Shown: piece after piece, positions 1-4,591 of the stretch | Numbering within the stretch: the stretch's first letter is position 1 | How the letters are laid out: each line of letters opens with the position of its first letter | Assembly: GCA_023486985.1 (NCBI GenBank) | Contig: JAMDEM010000107.1 | Span: 1-8,057 of the forward strand | Length of the DNA: 8,057 nt | Origin: Bacillota bacterium | GTDB taxonomy: Bacteria > Vulcanimicrobiota > JAMDEM01 | Reading direction: 5' to 3' | The notes under the pieces: generated by a model | Seen by the model: the letters and a program-made list of their open reading frames with translations, nothing else | Told to the model about the DNA's origin: nothing | Database searches by the model: none | Made by a program: the position numbers and the translations under genes

Positions 1-81
1 ATTATAGCAATATATGTTAACAATTTTACCTTCAGAATCTGAGAGAACTGCAAAAATTTCTTCGGCTAAAGTCTTTTTCAT
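1..81 (-). CDS. Start of an unidentified gene, cut by the window edge
   Basis: An ATG at 81..79 lies 11 bases after the dacB stop and opens a frame that stays open to the left edge. It encodes 27 residues beginning MKKTLAEEIFAVLSDSEGK. The only ribosome-binding-like sequence is a weak GAAGAAG (84-90) very close to the ATG, so it may depend on translation of dacB. I do not recognise the protein: the visible part is short, with an amphipathic look and no signal peptide. The last 8 codons (1-24) coincide exactly with one arm of an inverted repeat whose other arm lies inside dacB. If that repeat is a fold-back artefact, only the first 19 residues are genuine. Confidence that a gene starts here is moderate; its function is unknown. 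Confidence 0.5.
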   Translation of the reverse strand, partial: MKKTLAEEIFAVLSDSEGKIVNIYCYN

Positions 82-200
82 TACTTCTTCTTTTAATTAC
101 TAACGTAAATTATTTCGCAAATCCTGCCAAGGTCTTTTCCGACCATCATCACATCATCAAAAGAATAAATAGGAACATTGTTAACATATATTGCTATAAT
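1..200. repeat. 24-base exact inverted repeat (arms 1-24 and 177-200)
   Basis: Bases 1-24 are the exact reverse complement of 177-200, with 152 bases between the arms. The match stops sharply at base 25 on the inner side and cannot be followed on the outer side, because it runs into the window edge. The right arm encodes part of the conserved C-terminal domain of DacB (residues IIAIYVNN), so that copy is the native one. The left arm, read on the minus strand, is the end of the visible part of the next gene. A perfect 24-base match at this distance is not expected by chance. It is either a real inverted repeat or a fold-back joint at the end of an assembled sequence. Confidence 0.9.
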
Positions 201-1703
201 CAATTTCCGGCCGCTGGAAGCAGTCATATAGCCTGCAAGGGCTTTTGCGCCGAGCATGCCCCGGCCATTCAAAAGATCTTCTGCAGCTATGGTGCCGGTC
301 TTTGCATAAACCATGCCGCGGACCGGACTGTTTTTGTCAACTACAGAAACCAATGTGCCGTCCACTCCCAAAATCGGAAGAGCTTTGTAATAAGCACTGA
401 AATCGGGCCGGGTTGACATATAACGCAGAAGTTGTGTAACTGCCGCCGGGGTGATAAAGTCGGACCTGGAACCTCCTGCTCCGTCACTTAAGGAAATGGA
501 ATCAGTATCAACGCCCGCACTGGCAAAAAATGGCTTCTCAAGAGCCATTCCCTCTTCAAAAGTTTTCCGTCCGTTTTTTACTGCAATAAGTAACGGTAAC
601 GTGTCAGCATGCAAATTATGGCTGACCTTCAAGATAAGCTTTGCATTTTCCGAAAAAGGCGGAGATTTTAACAACGCTACCCGCTGCAATCCTGAATAAT
701 TTTTGGGTAACTTCCAGACAGGATTTTCAGCAAGTTCCGGAGCAATTACCTCAACCCCGGCACGCTTAAGAGCTTCTATAAAAAGAGAACGGGCAAAGGA
801 AGCCGGTTTTTTAACCTGATAAGTATAGACCAGCGGTGATTCCCCGGCTGCAATACTTCCTGTGACAATGATTTCTCTTGTCCCTGCTGATTTTATTTTT
901 ATCTCCCCGGGCCCTTTAACGGTTTTAACATAAGATTTTACTGAATATGCCCTGCTTTTCGGCCTCCAGTTTACTTTTGCATCCTCTCCCTGCTTTGCAG
1001 GCGCTATTTCTATGTCTATCAAATTATCATTTATAATTATAGGAGAAAGTACAAAATCCGCACCTTTATCCTTTGGCTGAAACTCATTGAAAAGGCGGTC
1101 GTCAATTACCACGTCTCCCTGTAATTTTTTGATTCCCAAATCAGCAACCTGACGTGCAAGACTGTTGAGCCCGGCAAGTGGATACTGCAAGGTCAACTCG
1201 GCTTTTCCCTGAAAAGCATCTGCCTCGCTGTGGTCTGCATTAGTATATGCGATACCTCCGTTTGCATCCGTGCGCCCGCCCATGGTAAGGTCTCCGCTTG
1301 CCGCCAGAATCAAATCGCCCTTTAAAACGCTGCCAGCTGTTTCACCTTTAAAATAAACCGGTGTTTCAAAACGGTACCCTGCCCCCAGACAGTCCATCGC
1401 CGCGGCAACTGTAAAAAGTTTGGTTGTTGATGCAGGAGAAAACATCTTATCGCTGTTTAACTGATAAAGAACCTCTCCCGAACTAAAATCGCTTATCATT
1501 ATGCCCCAGTTAGAATGTTTGTACCGCGGCGCATTAATTGCCGCTTCAATCCGGCTTGAAAATTTATTGTTTTCCTCTGCCGCCCCGGGAGAAGATGAAA
1601 CCAGTGGGCTTGCAATAATTTTTGGACAAAGCCAGAGCAGAATAAAAACTAAAGAAACTGCAAAAAATAATGTGAAGACTACTTTCAGGTATATCTTTTT
1701 CAT
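93..1703 (-). CDS. dacB: D-alanyl-D-alanine carboxypeptidase/endopeptidase, PBP4 type (peptidase S13)
   Basis: A low-molecular-weight penicillin-binding protein that removes the terminal D-Ala from peptidoglycan stem peptides, or cleaves cross-links, outside the cytoplasmic membrane. The 536-residue length suits DacB. Residues 1-31 form a signal peptide or anchor: Lys-rich start, then a hydrophobic stretch at about 8-25. All three catalytic motifs are present: SxxK as STTK (Ser92, Lys95), SxN as SHN (361-363), and KTG (468-470). The usual large insertion lies between SxxK and SxN (about 115-340). The S13-type motif DGAGGSR is at 407-413, close to the common DGSGLSR. The ATG at 1703 is preceded by AAAGGA (1712-1717) with 8 bases of spacing. 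It is separated from the upstream glycosyltransferase by about 290 bases, so it may have its own promoter, though I see no clear one. Residues near the C-terminus are encoded by one arm of the inverted repeat at 177-200. The assignment is secure; carboxypeptidase versus endopeptidase preference cannot be read from sequence. Confidence 0.95.
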   Translation of the reverse strand: MKKIYLKVVFTLFFAVSLVFILLWLCPKIIASPLVSSSPGAAEENNKFSSRIEAAINAPRYKHSNWGIMISDFSSGEVLYQLNSDKMFSPASTTKLFTVAAAMDCLGAGYRFETPVYFKGETAGSVLKGDLILAASGDLTMGGRTDANGGIAYTNADHSEADAFQGKAELTLQYPLAGLNSLARQVADLGIKKLQGDVVIDDRLFNEFQPKDKGADFVLSPIIINDNLIDIEIAPAKQGEDAKVNWRPKSRAYSVKSYVKTVKGPGEIKIKSAGTREIIVTGSIAAGESPLVYTYQVKKPASFARSLFIEALKRAGVEVIAPELAENPVWKLPKNYSGLQRVALLKSPPFSENAKLILKVSHNLHADTLPLLIAVKNGRKTFEEGMALEKPFFASAGVDTDSISLSDGAGGSRSDFITPAAVTQLLRYMSTRPDFSAYYKALPILGVDGTLVSVVDKNSPVRGMVYAKTGTIAAEDLLNGRGMLGAKALAGYMTASSGRKLIIAIYVNNVPIYSFDDVMMVGKDLGRICEIIYVSN

Positions 1704-1738
1704 AAATCACATCCTTTATAATTGATATTTTTAAATCA

Positions 1739-1891
1739 TTAAAATCTAAAAACTACACGCTTATGAGTATAAAGGCCGGATTTATAAACAAGTTTGTTTT
1801 GCGGCACGATACTCCGCAGCAAAGCTCCAGAGTTTTCAATCGCAAAATCCAGCCCGATAAAAGCGGGTTTTTTACCTGCCCCTGCCCCTTG
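1739..1891 (-). pseudogene. Possible C-terminal gene remnant, unidentified
   Basis: Fifty sense codons run from just after a TAA (1894..1892) to a TAA at 1741..1739 on the minus strand. The portion from about 1860 onward reads like ordinary protein: FIGLDFAIENSGALLRSIVP, then a basic tail ending in KRVVFRF. There is no ATG or ribosome binding site, and the upstream end runs directly into the palindrome cluster. This could be the 3' end of a decayed gene interrupted by the repeats, or part of a dispersed repeat unit that happens to be open. I recognise no family. The opposite strand is also open in the matching frame, which weakens the coding case. Confidence 0.25.
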
Positions 1892-1966
1892 TTAAAGAGG
1901 GGGGATACCATTTATCCCTCCCCTTAAATTAAGGGGAGGGCATGTGGGGTTAATGAATCAAACCCC
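1875..1966. repeat. Cluster of short palindromes (REP-like)
   Basis: Four inverted repeats are packed into about 90 bases. They are CCCCT/AGGGG (1885-1889 with 1898-1902), GGGATA/TATCCC (1902-1907 with 1913-1918), a perfect 12-base-arm palindrome (1916-1927 with 1929-1940), and GGGGTT/AACCCC (1946-1951 with 1961-1966). The second and third share bases 1916-1918, so they cannot form together. None is followed by a T-tract on the minus strand. This pattern resembles repetitive extragenic palindromes; a role in RNA 3'-end stability of the upstream operon is possible. Whether it is repeated elsewhere in the genome cannot be seen here. Confidence 0.7.
1916..1940. repeat. Perfect palindrome with 12-base arms
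   Basis: The arms are CCCTCCCCTTAA and TTAAGGGGAGGG around a single central base (1928). As DNA it could be a protein-binding or cruciform site. As RNA from either strand it would form a strong hairpin once a few central bases open as the loop. It lies about 57 bases downstream of the glycosyltransferase stop, with no following T-run, so it is not a standard intrinsic terminator. Confidence 0.85.
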
Positions 1967-1996
1967 TTACAGGTTGTCCAAAATGCGTCCTTGGGT

Positions 1997-3316
1997 TTAT
2001 ATCCAGGCTTTTTTGAACCACATAAGGTAATCGTAATAATAGTGATGGCTGATTGGATAATTGTTTAAAATCGGGAGAAATGCCAAAAAGAAAAAAGCCG
2101 CCAGGAAAATATAAATAATCGCCGGCGACAGGGTGTTAAACTTTTTGCAGAGAAGACCCAGAAACCAGGATACGGCAAGAGCCATAAATGGCACGCAGGG
2201 AGTCATGTAATAGAAAAAACCTCCCTTTTTGGAAATTATCCAGCCAAGCCAGAAAGCTAGATAGCCCAGGGCTATAAACAAAAGTTCTTTTTTCCTTTTT
2301 GCAATTCCATAAACAAGCATAAAAAGAAATATGGGAATAAAAGTCCACCAAAAAAAGGGATTGCCCATGGCGATTATGCCGCTGTTCACTGTGTCATTAT
2401 TGTATCCGACAAAAAAATACCAGATAGGCCTTGCCACCAGGGGCCATTTCCAGAATGGAGAAAGATATGGGTGCTTAAATTCCTTGGGATGAAGATGAAA
2501 ATTAATAGTATCAATATGGTGTTTTTCGATGCCGGCTAAAGTGCCTCCGGTACCGAAATATGGTATAAAAGCAGAAGAATAAATAATGCCGATGAGAAGA
2601 AAAAATACAACAATTTCATAGAGCCTGAAACCGGTATGCATTACAAATCTTTCCCACGGCTTAAAATCCACACCGCCGGGGCTTGATAGTTTCATCTCCG
2701 GCTTTACATATATCATTACCGCCAGCAGGGCGGCGCATGCTCCAAAAATAGTATTCCACTTGCAGGCGGTTCCAAGACCGAAGAAAATTCCCCCGAGAAT
2801 CAGGAAGACAGCGGGATTTCCCGGCTCACCAATATATCTCCAGATGTAGTAAAAACCAATAAGTGAAAAGAAAGCAAGAAAAATATCCAGCATGGAAATC
2901 CTGCACTGGACAAAATGCAGAAAGTCGCAGGAAAGAAGAATAGCGGCAAAAAAAGCAATTAAAACCGGAGTCCTTTTGTCCTCCTCGTTCTTAAAAAGCC
3001 TTTTGGCAAATGCAAAAAGAACAGGTATCATAAGCACGCCGAAAAAAAGGCTTGCAAGCCTTCCCCCCGCCGACTCTATGACATTTTTATCCCGGTGGTA
3101 CATGCCGGGAAAATAGAAAGCAATCTCATTATTTAATTTCATTCCACCGGCAATAATCATCTTTGCCAGAGGCGGATGTATCCAGTTCGGGTCCTCCCTG
3201 CCTTCAAGATATGCCCTGGCAGCATCGGCATAATAAATTTCATCAAAATAAGCTCTTTCCGGACTGCTAAGCCTCCAGACTCTGATTGAAAAGGCGGCAA
3301 TGATTATCAACAACAA
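1997..3316 (-). CDS. PMT-type (GT39/GT-C) phospholipid carrier-dependent glycosyltransferase
   Basis: A polytopic membrane enzyme of the protein O-mannosyltransferase class, which moves a sugar, usually mannose, from a polyprenyl-phosphate carrier onto a secreted protein or other acceptor on the outer face of the membrane. Family marks, numbered from the TTG at 3316, are the acidic pair in the first outer loop (YFDEIYYAD, Asp25-Glu26), IHPPLAK (46-52), CRISMLD (138-144), GLGTACKWNTIF (180-191), the C-terminal-domain segment HPYLSPFWKWPLVARPIWYF (282-301), and FYYMTPCVPF (368-377). About ten hydrophobic segments are visible. The 439 residues are complete at the C-terminus. The start is doubtful: no ATG lies in frame. 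The TTG start would cut off the front of the first membrane helix and has no good Shine-Dalgarno. An ATG at 3359, just after lgt, is one base out of frame. Sugar and acceptor cannot be told from sequence. Confidence 0.85.
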   Translation of the reverse strand: MLLIIIAAFSIRVWRLSSPERAYFDEIYYADAARAYLEGREDPNWIHPPLAKMIIAGGMKLNNEIAFYFPGMYHRDKNVIESAGGRLASLFFGVLMIPVLFAFAKRLFKNEEDKRTPVLIAFFAAILLSCDFLHFVQCRISMLDIFLAFFSLIGFYYIWRYIGEPGNPAVFLILGGIFFGLGTACKWNTIFGACAALLAVMIYVKPEMKLSSPGGVDFKPWERFVMHTGFRLYEIVVFFLLIGIIYSSAFIPYFGTGGTLAGIEKHHIDTINFHLHPKEFKHPYLSPFWKWPLVARPIWYFFVGYNNDTVNSGIIAMGNPFFWWTFIPIFLFMLVYGIAKRKKELLFIALGYLAFWLGWIISKKGGFFYYMTPCVPFMALAVSWFLGLLCKKFNTLSPAIIYIFLAAFFFLAFLPILNNYPISHHYYYDYLMWFKKAWI

Positions 3317-3359
3317 AATAAATGCTTCAGATTTAAAAAACTTTTTTATGGTAAATCAT
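3317..3359 (-). other. Probable true N-terminus of the glycosyltransferase, shifted by one base
   Basis: The ATG at 3359..3357 begins 4 bases after the lgt stop and reads MIYHKKVF before a TAA at 3335..3333. Skipping a single base in the A6-G-T6 tract (3347..3335) would join it to the glycosyltransferase frame as MIYHKKFFKSEAFILLLIII, a basic start followed by a full first membrane helix. This is either a sequencing or assembly error in a homopolymer, a real mutation, or a site of slippage. The shift needed is +1, so the classic -1 A AAA AAG mechanism does not fit. Confidence 0.55.
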
Positions 3360-3363
3360 CTCT

Positions 3364-4116
3364 TTAATAATTAGTTTTTAACGCCCGTCTTCTTCCGGCA
3401 TAAATTATCCAGCCGCAAATTATTATTACAGCAATGCTTACAAACTGGGCAAGGGTGAGGCCGAACCACAGAAGCGGCTCCTCCCTGAAAAACTCAACAA
3501 AAAACCTGACAGCGGAATAAAGGGAAAGCATCCCTAAAAAAACCTCTCCGTCAAATTTCTTTCTGGGAAGCCAGAAAAGAATCAATAAAAACACTGCTAT
3601 ATTCAGAATCATCTCGTAAATTTGAGTGGGATGCCTTTTGCCTATAACGCCTGCGGCTGATAAGTCAACAGCCCATTTCACGGTGGAAATTTTTCCATAG
3701 CAGCAGCCGTTTAAAAGGCATCCAATTCTTCCAATCGCAAGACCGAGGACAGCAGGAGCAGATAAAATATCGCAAATTTTCTTTAAAGAAAGCTTTCTTG
3801 ATTTTGCAAATAAATAAGCCAGAAAAAGCCCGCCCAGAAGAGCCCCGTGCCAGGAAAGCCCCCCTTTTCTTAAATTTAAAATATCAAGAGGAGCGCTTAA
3901 ATAATCCGGCAGTTTTACAAGAACATATACAAGCCTTGCGCCCAAAATGCCGCCGATAAGAATAAAAATTGCAAGTTCGATTACTGTGTCAGAGGGAATC
4001 TTTTCCTTCCCGGCAAGCCAGGCGGCAACCAGCAAGCCTGTTGTAAAACCTAAAACCACAAAAACTGCATATGTGTAAACCGGAAAATTACCTATCTGAA
4101 AAAAAATTCTATGCAT
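3364..4116 (-). CDS. lgt: Phosphatidylglycerol--prolipoprotein diacylglyceryl transferase
   Basis: Membrane enzyme that transfers diacylglycerol from phosphatidylglycerol to the lipobox cysteine of prolipoproteins, the step before LspA cleavage. The 250 residues form about seven hydrophobic segments. Visible family features are the N-terminal VYTYAVF (13-19), GGLSWHGALLGG (85-96, with His90 matching the conserved His of GGLSFHGGLIGG), the signature region GRIGCLLNGCCYG (129-141, with Arg130), RHPTQIYE (161-168) and FFREEP (209-214). The signature differs from the textbook GRxGNFxNxExxG: Asn is Cys133, Phe is Leu134 and Glu is Cys138, with a further Cys139. Cys-rich versions of this motif are, from memory, a known subfamily rather than a defect. 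The ATG is preceded by AAGGAG (4122-4127) with 5 bases of spacing; that site overlaps the lspA stop, indicating coupled translation. Confidence 0.95.
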   Translation of the reverse strand: MHRIFFQIGNFPVYTYAVFVVLGFTTGLLVAAWLAGKEKIPSDTVIELAIFILIGGILGARLVYVLVKLPDYLSAPLDILNLRKGGLSWHGALLGGLFLAYLFAKSRKLSLKKICDILSAPAVLGLAIGRIGCLLNGCCYGKISTVKWAVDLSAAGVIGKRHPTQIYEMILNIAVFLLILFWLPRKKFDGEVFLGMLSLYSAVRFFVEFFREEPLLWFGLTLAQFVSIAVIIICGWIIYAGRRRALKTNY

Positions 4117-4121
4117 TATTA

Positions 4122-4127
4122 CTCCTT
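4122..4127 (-). promoter_or_regulatory. Shine-Dalgarno of lgt, overlapping the lspA stop
   Basis: AAGGAG on the minus strand, 5 bases before the lgt ATG. Its first base is the last base of the lspA TGA (4129..4127), so ribosomes ending lspA are positioned to start lgt. Confidence 0.85.
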
Positions 4128-4591
4128 CACACTGAATCAGTCGGGACGCGCTTTATCAAAATTTCAACAAGAATTATCAATATTCCTATAGTTACAGCAG
4201 AATCGGCAAAATTAAAAACAGGCCAGAATTTAAAATCAATAAAATCTATAACCGCTCCCAGTCTTATCCGGTCTATCAAATTCCCGATTGAACCGCCAAG
4301 AACCAGTCCTGCAGCTATTTGAAGAGCCAGCTTCCTGCCTGCCGTTTCCTTCTTTGAATAATTTGCCGCAACAAAAATAAATACAATTATTACAGCCGCA
4401 GTGAGTATTATAAGAAAAACACCGGCACGGGGAGCAAAACCAAAGGCAATCCCGGAGTTTTTTATGTATGTCAGATAAAGAATCCTGCCCAGAAGGGGAG
4501 TGGAAAAATTCAGCAGGAAATGACCTGCTACCAGATATTTGCTGAGCTGATCCAGTAATATTACAAGAATGGCTGCCGCGCCAAGAATCAT
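4127..4591 (-). CDS. lspA: Lipoprotein signal peptidase (signal peptidase II)
   Basis: Membrane aspartyl protease that cleaves the signal peptide from diacylglyceryl-modified prolipoproteins. With the ATG at 4591 the protein is 154 residues, normal for the family. Marks are DQLSK (14-18), KNSGIAFG (44-51), GGSIGNLIDR (99-108), VIDFIDF (114-120, catalytic Asp116) and FNFADSAVTIG (126-136, catalytic Asp130), within four membrane segments. I prefer this start over the ATG 36 bases upstream. It overlaps the ileS stop as ATGA, has GGAGG (4599-4603) 7 bases before it, and begins directly at the first membrane helix as in most homologues. The longer start would add MSGLPGMCGGHC, which is the ileS zinc-ribbon region read in another frame. 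Confidence 0.95.
   Translation of the reverse strand: MILGAAAILVILLDQLSKYLVAGHFLLNFSTPLLGRILYLTYIKNSGIAFGFAPRAGVFLIILTAAVIIVFIFVAANYSKKETAGRKLALQIAAGLVLGGSIGNLIDRIRLGAVIDFIDFKFWPVFNFADSAVTIGILIILVEILIKRVPTDSV

Larger units (their letters stand above)
1704..1996. other. Intergenic gap before dacB: remnant reading frame plus palindrome cluster
   Basis: This is the only sizeable non-coding stretch. In transcription order (right to left) it holds a GC-rich block of short palindromes (1875-1966), then a protein-like open stretch ending at 1739 without a proper start, then an AT-rich leader (about 1704-1760) with the dacB ribosome binding site. No terminator with a T-tract on the minus strand follows the glycosyltransferase. 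I could not find a convincing promoter: TTGTTT and TATACT occur in the AT-rich leader side, but only 14 bases apart. Confidence 0.7.

Noticed and set aside
1764..1797. Candidate promoter for dacB (TTGTTT and TATACT)
   Set aside because: The spacing is 14 bases, too short for a standard promoter, and AT-rich sequence gives such matches easily.
1853..1873. Hairpin CCCG/CGGG followed by six T on the plus strand, terminator-like
   Set aside because: The stem has only four pairs, and no plus-strand gene precedes it. On the minus strand the T-run is on the wrong side.
1763..1927. Plus-strand 54-codon frame in the gap before dacB (MSIKAGFINKFVLRHDTPQQ and on)
   Set aside because: No ribosome binding site, and it runs through the palindrome cluster to a stop within it. 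All neighbouring genes are on the other strand.
2892..3116. Plus-strand frames of 70-90 codons inside the minus-strand genes
   Set aside because: They are antisense to strongly conserved coding sequence, lack ribosome binding sites and show no family features. The same applies to similar frames elsewhere in the window.
3335..3347. Programmed -1 frameshift at A AAA AAG before the glycosyltransferase
   Set aside because: The zero frame reads AAA AAA G and joining the frames needs +1, so the dnaX-type mechanism does not apply.
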